Assembly (NCBI GenBank): GCA_037693485.1
Contig: CM075348.1
Coordinates: 11,886,501-11,950,500 of the forward strand
Direction of reading: 5' to 3'
Source of the DNA: Kitagawia praeruptora
Lineage: Eukaryota > Streptophyta > Magnoliopsida > Apiales > Apiaceae
DNA length: 64,000 nucleotides
How positions within the stretch are numbered: position 1 is the first letter of the stretch; each line of letters begins with the position of its first letter. The notes below the pieces were generated by a model that did not search any database, was not told the origin of the DNA, and saw only the letters and a list, made by a program, of their open reading frames with translations. Positions 46,558 through 56,773 of this stretch are shown piece after piece. Position numbers and translations under genes: made by a program.

Positions 46558-46921
46558 CCTTGTTCTAATAGAAACTAACTTAGAATAAAAACTAGAAACT
46601 AAACCTAAATTAAATATTTCAAGCTAATCTAATGACCAAATTAGGGGTACCCCAATACAAAAAACGTTTAAAATTATTGGCTCTATTCAACAAAAAATTA
46701 AAAAAATTTAAAAAGTTACTGTTCACGTGATGACGTGGCACGTGAACAATAACTTTATTTATTTATTTATTTATATTTTTGTTGAATAGAGCCAAGAATT
46801 TAATAAGTTTTTTGTGAAGGTGCCCCTAGCGGGGCCATTAAAATAAATGAAATATAATTTATTTAGTGTAGGTTTGTAGTTTCTATTCTAAATTAAGTTG
46901 GTTTCTATTTGAACGCTAGCC
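46555..46921. mobile_element. Foldback MITE set in (TA)n, copy 1
   Basis: The left end GGGCCTTGTTCTAATAGAAAC pairs with the right end, read in reverse as GGCTAGCGTTCAAATAGAAAC. Inverted similarity continues to a centre holding ACGTGATGACGTGGCACGTG. Flanks are TA runs. Subterminal TGCCCCTAGCGGGGCC is shared with the element at 49455. Confidence 0.75.
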
Positions 46922-46933
46922 TATACATATATA

Positions 46934-47295
46934 GGGTCTTGTTCTAATAGAAACTAACTTAGAATAGAAACTAGAAACTAAACCTAAATTAAATATTTCA
47001 AGCTAATCTAATGACTAAATTAGGCAATACAAAAAATGTTTAAAATTATTGGCTCTATTCAACAAAAAAAATTAAAAAAATTAAAAAAAAGTCACTGTTC
47101 ACGTGATGACGTGGCACGTGAACAGTAACTTTTTATTATTTTTTTTTTTTATATATTTTTGTTGAATAGAGCCAAGAATTTTATAAGTTTTTTGTGAATG
47201 TGCCCCTAGCGGGTCCATTAAAATAAATGAAATATAATTTATTTAGTGTTGGTTTCTAGTTTCTATTCTAAGGTTGGTTTCTATTTGAACGCTAG

Positions 47296-47297
<2 letters not shown>
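46934..47297. mobile_element. Foldback MITE set in (TA)n, copy 2
   Basis: Nearly identical to 46555-46921 and in the same orientation. It is separated from copy 1 by the 12-bp TATACATATATA and followed by a TA run to 47349. Confidence 0.75.

Positions 47298-47349
<52 letters not shown>
47298..47349. repeat. (TA)n microsatellite
   Basis: A TA run of about 52 bp immediately to the right of foldback copy 2. A 31-bp direct repeat (TTCATTACGTCTTTTTGATG...) follows at about 47369-47431. Confidence 0.9.
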
Positions 47350-47353
<4 letters not shown>

Positions 47354-47454
47354 TATATTTCTACGCATCGTTCATTACGTCTTTTTGATGTTTATTGATG
47401 ATTCATTACGTCTTTTTGATGTTTATTGATGATTCCTAATTTGAGATCTTTCAT

Positions 47455-48215
47455 GGGTGAGTGCCCTAAATACCCACTTTTTATTGTTTCATAACCAAAA
47501 TACCGAAAAATCGCGTTGCGCGCCCAAAATACCCATGGGATGCGCCTTTGGTGGAGTATCCTCGAATGCGCCTACGGGGCTAGAGTATTTGGACTGTTAC
47601 GCCTCTACAGTCGGAGTAATCCATTGATGCGCTACTCACACAGGCATATGTAGGCTGGGATGCGCCAGTTTGGAATGCGCAACTGAGGATACGCATCTTC
47701 CAAATGCGCATCCACTGTCTTCTTCGTCTCCAGAGAAACGCGAGAGAAGCTTTCGCCGACGATTTCACTCCATCTCTTTGTTCATCCCTCTCCAGTGATC
47801 GTCCGGTCACAACCTACATACCAATCTAACCGCCTTCGTCTCCTCTACAATATTATATAAGTTTCATGTATCGATTGCTAGAAATCGAGATCTTGCGGGT
47901 TATATTTCAAATCGCGATTCCGGTGATCTATAATTCTCTCCCTCCGTTCACGTCCATATCGTGATTTTTCAGTCATGTTTTACACACCATTAGAATCGTC
48001 TCTTCACCCTCTACACATCCATACCAGTTTCATAGGATTTTATTCACCGGAATGGAAACACCCAAATCGTTGATTGTCACCGGCGACAGTGCTACAGTAG
48101 ACATGGGTTACGCCGTTTCCAAACGCGTGACTTGTGGGTATTTTTGGTTGTGTTTTGAAAAATGGGTATTTTGGGGAGTGGGTAGCAAAAAAATGGGTAT
48201 TTTGGGCATTCTTTC
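47455..48215. mobile_element. Mutator-like element, 761 bp
   Basis: A 9-bp duplication ATCTTTCAT (47446-47454, 48216-48224) flanks it. The ends are similar when inverted (left ...TGCCCTAAATACCCAC, right in reverse ...TGCCCAAAATACCCAT), with further AAATACCC copies inside each arm. The interior is much more GC-rich than its surroundings and holds six ATGCGC motifs between 47540 and 47709. No transposase. Any coding text inside (for example 47810-47580 minus) is weak, so gene capture is only a possibility. Confidence 0.65.
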
Positions 48216-48410
48216 ATCTTTCATCTCGTGACATAGTTTATTTATCTTTAATTCAAATCTTGGATTCTTATAATATAGATAAAGTTTTACAAATTAATTT
48301 TTGATATATTTTTAACGGGTATCGAACACTTGACCTATGGTAGCACTTATTTATTATCACCCTTATTTTTATTATATAATATAGGATATAATTATTACTT
48401 CTCGTAGAGG

Positions 48411-49416
48411 AGCCGAATTATATCCTTATATATAATAAATGTAAGAGGGATCTTATCCATAATTTTGATTTGGTCACTGTACCGCCAAAATAATCTCAAC
48501 CGTTGAATATAATATATTTAAAAATTGACGATCAAGATTATATCATATTAAAAAGAAAATTACAATCTACAAATGATGTAATTAAAAACGTTGTATTAGA
48601 GTTGAATTTAAAAAAAAATTATAATCTAAAAAGGATATAAAAGATTGTATTAGAACTAAATTTTATTTTTTTATTTATTAATATTAAAAAATGTTCATAT
48701 TTACTATTTAGGCTATAGAAATCAGATTTGGATGATTTTACAGTCCACGCGAAACTCATAAAATTATCTTTAATTTAATGATGATTTAACAATTATTATC
48801 CAAATGAAAACACTCAGAATCTTAAGAAAAAATATAATTACAAATTTTTACATTAATCCTATTTAGTGTAGAATACCTACATTAATTATTTTATTCAATA
48901 TAGAAAACCTAATTATATATGATTTAAATCATTGACAAACACTTTTTCGTATTTCAATATAAATACACTTTTTAATTTACATGTTAACATATTAAATATT
49001 TTTTTTATGTTAGATCCAACATTTTTTATCTATTTATTTTAAGATCTAATAGTTCTTATTTATTTTATCGTACTGAGGACCAGATTACCAACTACCAAAG
49101 TTTTGGACAAAATCCCTCCTGCACTTATTATTAAAAATGTGTATTTGGTTGTTAGTACAACTATCTTCAAATAATAAGAAGGTTATTTTGATAATCAAAA
49201 CAAAGTATAAGTAGATTTCCTAAATAGAATAGAATTTTCAATATAAAAAATCGTCAATTTCATCTCTCTTTTGTTTCTTGGTAATTTTAATTGGAGAAAA
49301 TTGTTAAGTCATTACTAAATTAAAGATTATTTTGTTAATTTCACATAGGCTATAAAATCATCCATATCAAGTTTTAAGAATTCAAGGTAAAACACATACT
49401 AAATTGAACGTGTAAA

Positions 49417-49422
<6 letters not shown>
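48411..49422 (+). repeat. Dispersed repeat, copy B (about 1 kb)
   Basis: A diverged partner of 41156-42230, in the same orientation and with the same block order. It ends at a (TA)n run (49423-49454). Confidence 0.6.
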
Positions 49423-49454
<32 letters not shown>

Positions 49455-49457
<3 letters not shown>

Positions 49458-49804
49458 CTGCTCAAATGAGACCCCCTTATAATGAGACCCTCTCTTATAA
49501 TGAGTCCCCCTCATATATCTTTTATTCTAAAGGGTCTCGCCAGGGGCACCCAATACGAAAAAGTCTTATAATTCTACCATCTATTCATTCATCAAAAAAA
49601 ATTAAAAAAATAAATTTTTTTTTAAAAATGATGACGTGGCAATAGTTTTTTTTTATTTTTTTGATGAATGGATAGAGGATATAATTATAAGCATTTTTCG
49701 TATTAGATGCCCCTGGCGGGGCCCTTTAGAATAAAAGATATATGAGGGGGACTCATTATAAGAGAGGGTCTCATTATAAGGGAGGTCTCATTTGAGCACC
49801 TCCC
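49455..49804. mobile_element. Foldback MITE set in (TA)n, third member
   Basis: Inverted arms of about 160 bp are nearly perfect (CTCAAATGAGACC, CTTATAATGAGACCCTCTCT, TAATGAGTCCCCCTCATATA on both sides), with a central GATGACGTGGCAATAG. The TA run 49423-49454 is at the left and TATATA at the right. The subterminal GCCCCTGGCGGGGCC and central GATGACGTGGC link it to the 46555 and 46934 elements. Confidence 0.8.
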
Positions 49805-49835
49805 TATATATCAATTTCATAACAACAATTTGATA

Positions 49836-50904
49836 TCTATACTCTTTATTAAAAGCAGAAACCCCCTTTGAATGGTATGTCATGTATATCGCGGTATGCA
49901 CGGTATGCCAATTAATTAATTAATTAATAAAAACTTATTTTACTATTTGATCTTACTTTAAAAACTATTTTTTAACTGTATAGAAGGCCAATAAGAATAA
50001 GAACTACTAATGAAACAAGTATTCTCTGAACTAAAATACGGTATGCCAATTACTTAATGTATACCATATCACAATTATAATTATTAATTAATAATAATAA
50101 AGAACCAAGTTGTAAAAATTGAAATAAAAGTCGAGAATTTAGGACTTAGGGCTCTATTAATTAATATTTAAAATATATCATTATTAGATTAATAATAAAT
50201 ACAATTAATAATGTAACTATTCTTATATTACCAGAGATAAGTTATATAAATTTAATTAATTAAAATAATAAAATTAAATATTAATTTAATTTATTATTGA
50301 AGTTATATACTAGGAGTCTATTAACTAACAATCGAAATAAAAGTCGAGAATCTATACTCTATATTAATGTGTAAAACCATGTTTTAATGGTACATGGTAC
50401 ACAATAGTACCAAAATACCAAAGTACCAAATTTGGTTATCACTTAACTCGGGGTTCAATTCCTTCCAACTACATAATTATACAAGATTTATCTATTTAAT
50501 TTAATTTCTTTAATTTCACCCCGTGTTCGATTCCCTATCACCACATTATTAAATAGCGTTTATTTGTTATATACTTTTATCATTCAATTCTTTACAAGTT
50601 TATATTTAAATAAAACTTATTAATTATATTTTTTTATTTATCTATTTTATTTTGTTTAATTTCACCATAATTACATAATTTAATAGTATTTATTTATTAT
50701 ATATTTTTGTCATTCAATTTTTTTACAAATACATTTTAAAATAATATTCATTAATTATATTTATTATCGATAATTTACACGTGTCCGTCCGGCCCGTACT
50801 TCGCACGGGTTACCGGCTAGTGTAAACTAATAACAAATAATAATAAAAATATAATATAATAAATATTAGGAAGAGAACTGTGCGTTGCACGGGTTATAAG
50901 CTAG
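49836..50904 (+). mobile_element. Non-autonomous Helitron (outer)
   Basis: It starts TCTATACTCTTTATTAAAAG after an A. It ends with hairpin GTGC-GTT-GCAC (50880-50890), then GGGTTATAAGCTAG before a T. This satisfies the Helitron rules (5' TC, 3' hairpin plus CTRR, insertion between A and T, no duplication). No Rep/helicase. A second Helitron is nested inside. Confidence 0.65.
50351..50820 (+). mobile_element. Non-autonomous Helitron (inner), 470 bp
   Basis: It starts TCTATACTCTATATTAATG after A 50350. It ends with hairpin CCCGTAC-TTC-GCACGGG (one mismatch), then TTACCGGCTAG before T 50821. It contains a B-box-like GGGTTCAATTCC at 50451 that lies within the 22 nt shared with 8216-8237. Confidence 0.7.
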
Positions 50905-50912
50905 TAAAGTTA

Positions 50913-51050
50913 AAATTACTAGAAATCATTATGGGAAGGCATCCTGGAGACCTCCTATCATCATTTACAACTCTGCAATCCACTCAAAATAGAATGATAA
51001 ATGAAATTTTGGACAAACGCCTCCCACGTCCAACAAGACGGCAAGAATAA
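50913..51050 (+). pseudogene. Fragment of a MIK2-like LRR receptor kinase
   Basis: A frame running LLEIIMGRHPGDLLSS, then ...INEILDKRLPRPTRRQ, stops at TAA 51048-51050. The IMG(R/K)HPGDL(I/L)SS and LD(Q/K)RLPPPT phrases are characteristic of the kinase C-lobe of LRR receptor kinases of the MIK2 type. Only about 45 codons remain, starting 9 bp after a Helitron 3' end. It is a gene fragment, not a gene. Confidence 0.65.
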
Positions 51051-51206
51051 GAAATTATTTTAGTTTTGACGCATGCATTCACATGTTTATGCTCTAATCC
51101 TAAATTTCGGCCATCTATGATTTCTATATCTCTTGAGTTTTCAAAAACTCAAAAGATCAATGGGGAAAGTTCTATATATACAACTCCAATCGGGCGACAC
51201 AACTGA

Positions 51207-51443
51207 TGTTAAATGCCTTGAATCTAAAAGCCGCCGGATTTGACTTATGTAGCCGCCGCCGGCGGTACTGTAGCCGCCGGAATTGAATTTTGGAACCACC
51301 TAACCCCTTATATTTGTCTATAAATAGAACTGCATATTTCTCTTGTAAATATCATCTGAAAATCCTCTGTAATCTGTTTATCCTCTCAGATCTATAAAAT
51401 TATTTCTCTTCTGCATATAATCTTTCTTGCTTTCGTTATAACA
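51207..51443 (+). repeat. 5' LTR of the Tork element
   Basis: It starts TGTTAAATGCC and ends CGTTATAACA. Three GCC boxes (AGCCGCC) lie at 51229, 51251 and 51272, and TATAAATAG at 51319-51327. The primer site TGGTACCAGAGC follows at 51447-51458. Confidence 0.9.
51229..51278 (+). promoter_or_regulatory. Three GCC boxes in LTR U3
   Basis: AGCCGCC, the consensus bound by ethylene-response factor proteins, occurs three times within 50 bp, 41-90 bp upstream of TATA. The 3' LTR keeps the outer two and has an altered, longer middle tract. Confidence 0.55.
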
Positions 51444-51522
51444 AATTGGTACCAGAGCTTTGGTTGAATTTGCTGAAAAAATTCTCGCCGGAATTTTTTT
51501 AAGCTCGCCGGAATTTTTGCCG

Positions 51523-51750
51523 GAGTTACTGTTCATCGCCGGAGAAGACGACACTGTTCAGGCGGAGTTACTGTTCATCGCCAGAGAAGACGACACTGTT
51601 CATCGCCGGAGAAGAAGGTACTGTTCATACGGTACTGTTCATATGGTACTGTTCATACGGCACTATTCACGGGTACTGTTCACAGGCACTGTTCCCGGGT
51701 ACTGTTCACGGGTACTGTTCACAGGCACTGTTCATAGGTACTGTTCACAT
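51523..51750 (+). repeat. TACTGTTCA(C/T) minisatellite in the Tork leader
   Basis: About a dozen units of 13-19 bp (GGTACTGTTCAC, GGCACTGTTC and close variants) lie between the primer site and gag. They keep an open frame (51460-51786) that is probably not a separate gene. Confidence 0.8.
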
Positions 51751-51769
51751 ATACGGTTCTGGGAGAAAG

Positions 51770-52990
51770 ATGTCTGGTGGTATTAATGTTAAGGTCGACA
51801 AATTTACCGGGAGAAATAGTTTTAGTCTATGGCAAATCAAGATGCGTGCCCTGTTAAAACAACAGGGGCTCTGGGCACCGTTGAACACAAAAACGGCTAT
51901 TTCTACAAGCACTGAGATGGCCATTCTGGAAGAAAAGGCACATTCAACAATTCTGTTGTGTCTTGTAGATGATATTATTACTGAAATCGCGGAGGAGGAT
52001 ACCGCGCCTGGTCTGTGGTTGAAGCTTGAAAGTCTTTACATAACGAAGTCTTTAACAAACAAGTTGTTGCTGAAGCAACGTCTGTTCAGTCTGCGAATGC
52101 AGGAAGGTATGCCTCTTCGAGATCACTTAGATCAATTAAACACAATTTTATTAGAATTGCGTAATATTGATGTTAAAGTTGAAGATGAGGATGCTGTTTT
52201 GATTCTGTTAGTTTCTTTACCATTATTGTACGAGAACTTTGTGCAATCGTTTATTGTTGGTAAAAATACTATTTCTCTAGAAGAAGTTAGATCTGCTCTT
52301 CATTCTAGAGAGCTGCGCCATAAGGCGGCTGGTACAGGTGCAGATAATCATGCTGATGGGTTGGTAGCTAGCGGGAGTACCGGACATGGAAAGTCGGGGA
52401 AGTATAAATCCAAGAAACCAGCTTCTAAGGGTTTGAGAGCTAATGATGTCTGCAATTACTGTAAAGAAAAGGGACATTGGAAATCCGACTGTCCCAAGAA
52501 AAAGAAGCAACATGATACTGCTGCAGGAACTGCTGCTGTAGCTGATGTTAATTCCGAAGAAGATATTGCTCTAGTTGTTGTCAAGGACACACATCACTCT
52601 GATGTGTGGATCATTGATTCTGGAGCGTCTTATCATATATGTCCGCGCAGGGAGTGGTTTACAACCTACGAGCGAGTAGACGGTGGCAAGATTTCTATGG
52701 CTAACAGTTTTACTTGTGAGACGGTTGGATTAGGCTCGATTAAAATTCGGACACATGATGGTAAATTCTGCACATTGAATGATGTTAGGCATGTTCCACT
52801 TTTGACAAAGAATTTGATATCTTTGAGTATGTTAGACAGCAAGGGTTTCAGTTTTCAAGGTAAAGGTGGAGTTTCACATGTCTCCAAGGGTTCTAATGTG
52901 GTTCTGAAAGGTGTTAAACGTGGTACCTTGTATCTTCTTCAAGGTTCTACGTTAACAGGTTCTGTTGCTGTTGCGTCTTCGAAAATATGA
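51770..52990 (+). CDS. Tork Gag and protease (406 aa)
   Basis: Residues 1-190 form the UBN2-type capsid domain (FTGRNSFSLWQIKMRALLKQ near the start, then LWLKLESLYITKSLTNKL and LRDHLDQLN). The CCHC knuckle is C228-X2-C231-X4-H236-X4-C241. The aspartic protease site is IIDSGASYHIC (Asp283). The frame ends TGA at 52988-52990, overlapping the next ORF by ATGA. In intact copia elements gag-pol is one frame, so a small indel near 52985 is likely. The ATG at 51770 was chosen because the capsid homology begins there. Confidence 0.88.
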   Translation: MSGGINVKVDKFTGRNSFSLWQIKMRALLKQQGLWAPLNTKTAISTSTEMAILEEKAHSTILLCLVDDIITEIAEEDTAPGLWLKLESLYITKSLTNKLLLKQRLFSLRMQEGMPLRDHLDQLNTILLELRNIDVKVEDEDAVLILLVSLPLLYENFVQSFIVGKNTISLEEVRSALHSRELRHKAAGTGADNHADGLVASGSTGHGKSGKYKSKKPASKGLRANDVCNYCKEKGHWKSDCPKKKKQHDTAAGTAAVADVNSEEDIALVVVKDTHHSDVWIIDSGASYHICPRREWFTTYERVDGGKISMANSFTCETVGLGSIKIRTHDGKFCTLNDVRHVPLLTKNLISLSMLDSKGFSFQGKGGVSHVSKGSNVVLKGVKRGTLYLLQGSTLTGSVAVASSKI

Positions 52991-53880
52991 CCAGTTTGTG
53001 GCACATGAGGCTTGGTCACATGAGTGAAAGGGGGATGCAGATTCTGTCAAAAGCTGATCTTCTTTATGGTCATAAGGTCACAGGTCTCGAGTTTTGTGAA
53101 CATTGTGTTTTTGGAAAGCTACATCGCAGCAAGTTTCCTAAAACAATCCACAGAACAAAAGGCACACTTGATTACATCCATTCTGATTGTTGGAGCCCTT
53201 CCCGGGTGGAGTCTTTAGGGGGTCACAGATATTTTGTGTCAATGATCGATGATTTATCAAGAATGACTTGGTTGTTCATCATAAAACACAAAAGTGAAGC
53301 CTTCAAGGTTTTCAAGCAGTGGAAGGCGCTAGTGGAGAAACAAACAAGGAAGAAGATTAAGAGGCTGCGAACAGATAATGGCCTGGAATTTTGCTCGTCC
53401 GAGTTTGCAGATTTCTGCAAGAATGAGGGGATTGCTAGGCATCATACAGTCAGGGATACACCACAACAAAATGGTGTAGCAGAGCGTATGAATCAGACAC
53501 TTCTGGAGAGAGCAAGGTGTATGCTCTCCAATGTTGGACTAACTCGAAGATTCTGGGCAGAAGCGGTTAGTACAGTGTGTTATTTGATTAATCGTGGACC
53601 TCACACAGGTATCCATCTCAAAACTCCTATTGAGAAATGGTTTGGTAAGCCTGCTGATTACTCCAATTTAAGGGTTTTTGGTTGTACTGTTTATTATCAT
53701 GTAAATGAGGGTAAATTGGAGCCACGAGCTAAAAAGGGAGTATTTGTTGGCTATGGGGATGGGATTAAAGGTTATAGAATCTGGTCTCCATCTGAAAATA
53801 GGGTTATACTGAGTAGAAACGTAGTCTTTGATGAAAATTCTATGTTTAACCCTACCATGAAGTCTACGATTGTTTCATAA
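52987..53880 (+). pseudogene. Tork integrase
   Basis: It contains the HHCC zinc-binding block (LWHMRLGHMSERGMQ...FCEHCVFGK). The catalytic core has D (HSDCWSP), D (RTDNGLEF) and E (QNGVAERMNQ). The conserved GVFVGYGDGIKGYRIWSP end follows. It stops at TAA 53878, in frame with the reverse transcriptase ORF that follows after 21 bp, so one stop codon separates them. Confidence 0.88.
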
Positions 53881-53901
53881 AGTGGTGGTGTTGAGAAACA
53901 G

Positions 53902-55044
53902 GTGGAGCAGGAAGTCACTCAAGATGAGAGTGAACCACAACAAGAAGTTCAGCAACCACAGTCAGAATCAGAATCATCAGTACTAGTAGTAAATCAGCAT
54001 AGTTTGGCTCTTGATCGATCAAGGAGAGCTAAGTATGGAGTGCCTCCAAAGAAATATGGTTTCGAAGATATGGTGGCATATGCACTACAGGTAGCTAAAG
54101 AAGTGGATCCTAGCTCTGACGAGCCATCCACTTACAAAGAAGCGGTGACATGTACTGACTCTACAAAATGGTTTGCTGCAATGGGAGATGAAATGGAGTC
54201 ACTTCATAAGAATAAGACTTGGGAATTAGTCAAGCGGCCTCGAGACAGAAAGATTGTTACTTGTAAATGGGTCTACAAGAAGAAGGAAGAAGAAACATCG
54301 ATTGAGGGTGTCAAGTATAAAGCTCGGTTAGTAGCTCGAGGGTTCACTCAGAAAGAGGGAGTAGATTATAATGAGATTTTTTTACCAGTGGTCAGACACA
54401 TTTCCATCAGGGTGCTACTAGCGATAGTTGCACATCAGAATCTGGAGCTTGAACAACTCGATGTGAAGACAGCTTTTCTGCATGGAGAGTTGGAGGAGGA
54501 GATATACATGACTCAGCCAGACAGTTTTCAGGTTCCTGGAAAAGAAGATTATGTTTGCAAGTTATTGAAGTCCTTGTATGGGCTAAAGCAGTCTCCGAGG
54601 CAGTGGTACAAGAAATTCGATAGCTATATGATAGGTATTGGCTACACCAGGAGTCCGTATGATTGCTGTGTTTATCACAGTAAGACAGCAAATGGTTCTT
54701 TCATTTATCTGGTCCTGTATGTAGATGATATGTTGATAGCTGCAGAGAACAAGTCTGATATTAAGAAGTTGAAAGGTCTCCTCAGTGCTGAGTTTGAAAT
54801 GAAATATTTGGGTGAGGCTCGGAAAATTCTGGGAATGGAGATTTATAGGGATAGAAGCAAAAGAAAGCTCTTCTTGTCACAGAAGGGATACATTCAGAAG
54901 ATTTTGTCAAGGTTTGGCATGTCTACAACAAAGCCCATAGATACTCCTAGTGCTGTAAATGCACATCTGTCTGTCGCTTTTGCACCTAAGTCTGTTGAGG
55001 AAAAAAAGAGTACATGTCTCGAGTCTCCTATGCTAGTGCAGTAG
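53902..55044 (+). pseudogene. Tork reverse transcriptase
   Basis: Conserved blocks in order: CKWVYKKKEE, KARLVARGFTQKEGVDYNE, QLDVKTAFLHGELEEEIYM, SLYGLKQSPRQWYKKFD and the catalytic YVDDMLIA, then MKYLGEARKILGMEI. It ends off-frame after an A-run (about 55001-55007). FLPVV replaces the usual FxPVV start. All catalytic Asp residues visible are kept. Confidence 0.9.
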
Positions 55045-55679
55045 GAAGCTTGATGTATGCAATGGTCTGCACTAGACCCGATCTTGCACAGTTTGTCAGT
55101 GTTGTTAGTAGGTTCATGGGTGATCCAGGCAAGGAGCATTGGCAAGCTGTGAAGAGGATATTTCGGTACTTAAAAGGTACGTCTGATGTTGGTCTCATTT
55201 ATGGAGGTGATACTGAGTGTTTGGTGACAAGGTTTTCAGACTCTGATTATGCTGGAGATGTTGACAGTAGAAGATCTATGACTGGTTATGCTTTCACTCT
55301 GGGTGGTTCAATTGTCAGTTGGAAAGCTACTCTGCAACCTACAGTGACTTTGTCTACTACAGAAGCAGAGTACATGGCATTGACAGAAGCCGCAAAAGAA
55401 GGAATCTGGTTGAAAGGATTGGTCAGTGATTTAGGTCTACATCATGATCAGGCTATAGTATTTTGTGACAGTCTCAGTGCAATCTGTTTAGCCAAGGATC
55501 AAGTCCATCATGAGCGGACTAAGCACATAGATGTAAGATATCATTTTCTAAGAAGTGAGACGAGAATTAAGGTGAGAAAAGTGGGTACTGCTGATAACCC
55601 AGCTGATATGCTCACCAAGCCGGTTCCACATAGCAAGTTTCAACATTGTTTGAACTTGCTAAATGTTTGGAGTTACTGA
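55014..55679 (+). pseudogene. Tork RNase H domain
   Basis: It resumes in a new frame overlapping the previous ORF by 31 bp: YASAVGSLMYAMVCTRPDLA, then SDSDYAGDVDSRRSMTGYAF, the TLSTTEAEYMALTEAAKE active-site block, and HERTKHIDVRYHFLRS. The stop at 55677-55679 matches the normal copia end. The purine tract GGTGGAGATT lies just before the 3' LTR. Confidence 0.9.
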
Positions 55680-55710
55680 TTGCCTTTTTAGGGCAAAATC
55701 TGAGGAAGAA

Positions 55711-55817
55711 GAGTTTTATCTGGTACATCTGGCATTATTATGATGCATCTGGTACATCTGGAAGAGTTTTTTTTATCTGGGACATCTGGCATTATTATGA
55801 TGCGTCTGGTACATCTG
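55711..55817 (+). repeat. 53-bp tandem duplication in the Tork 3' untranslated region
   Basis: Units start at 55711 and 55764 with GAGTTTT and share ACATCTGGCATTATTATGAT, followed by a second CTGGTACATCTG. Confidence 0.8.
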
Positions 55818-55858
55818 TTATCTGTTTTTGTGAGAGGATTCAAGTCAAGGTGGAGATT

Positions 55859-56108
55859 TGTTAAATGCCTTGAATCTAGAAGCCGCCGGATTTGACTTAT
55901 GTAGCCACCGCCAGCGGCCGCCGCCGGTGGTACTGTAGCCGCCGGAATTGACTTTTGGAACCACCTAACCCCTTATATTTGTCTATAAATAGAACTGCAT
56001 ATTTCTCTTGTAAATATCATCTGAAAAACCTCTGTAATCTGTTTATCCTCTCAGATCTATAAAATTATTTCTCTTCTGCATATAATCTTTCTTGCTTTCG
56101 TTATAACA
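55859..56108 (+). repeat. 3' LTR of the Tork element
   Basis: 250 bp, 13 bp longer than the 5' LTR because of an expanded GCCGCC/GGCGG tract at about 55907-55930. TATAAATAG is at 55984-55992. The end TTATAACA is followed by ACTGA. Confidence 0.9.
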
Positions 56109-56113
56109 ACTGA

Positions 56114-56773
56114 TATACTGCAGTGCTTGAAATACTATTTTCTGTCATGTGCATGTTAATGTGAGAGGGATAAATTTGCCTGGTAGATTCGATATCTTGC
56201 AGTCCTTAAGGGCTACGAAAGCCTTGCAGATTGGAGGAGGTAGAGTTGCTCTACCAACTACCATCAAACAATCTTAAATGTTTCAAAGCTGGGCAAGCAA
56301 TTTAAAGCAGTAGGCTAGAATGAAAACAGTTGATGGGAAGAAAAAGTTTTTCTATAGAACATCGTGGAATTTTTTTCTAGTAATTAAGTCTACCACAAAA
56401 GTTCTTGTCCATGCACTAACTACAATTATTTTCTCTCTTAATTAATTAGTGAATTTCATTTGTTTCACCATCATACATTAGCACTATCCTCAAAGAACAG
56501 TATTTACAGTATAGCAGAGTTCTGATATTTCAATCTAATATATAGAGAATAGGTTAAAAAAATTGGGTTGGATTTCTGAATCAATCTTATTCTTCAATTA
56601 GTCTGGTATACTAATTTTTCTACCAAGTACTTTTATCCAACTTGAAATTTGATTGTATGAAGATTTTTTCCCCTATATGATTCTTGTAACGAAACACATC
56701 TTTACTTGAAAATTTAAGCACCCAACAGTTTTTTTTTTCTATAGAAACATATAGCAACTTATGATTACAATTT
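56114..56773. other. Intergenic region after the Tork element
   Basis: A short open segment at about 56171-56275 reads ...NLPGRFDILQSLRATKAL... and stops. I cannot assign it. The rest is AT-rich with no element ends. Confidence 0.35.

Larger units (their letters stand above)
51207..56108 (+). mobile_element. Tork/Tnt1-like Ty1/copia element, 4.9 kb, all parts present
   Basis: LTRs of 237 and 250 bp are flanked by ACTGA (51202-51206, 56109-56113). The tRNA-Met-type primer site, gag, protease, integrase, reverse transcriptase, RNase H and purine tract are in the usual order. Apart from a 13-bp change in a GCCGCC tract, the LTRs differ at only a few positions, so insertion is recent. The reading frame is broken near 52985, by a TAA at 53878 and by an A-run shift near 55003. 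Confidence 0.92.

Noticed and set aside
51460..51786. 108-aa ORF before gag
   Set aside because: It is produced by the leader minisatellite and has no domain. Gag starts at 51770 in another frame.
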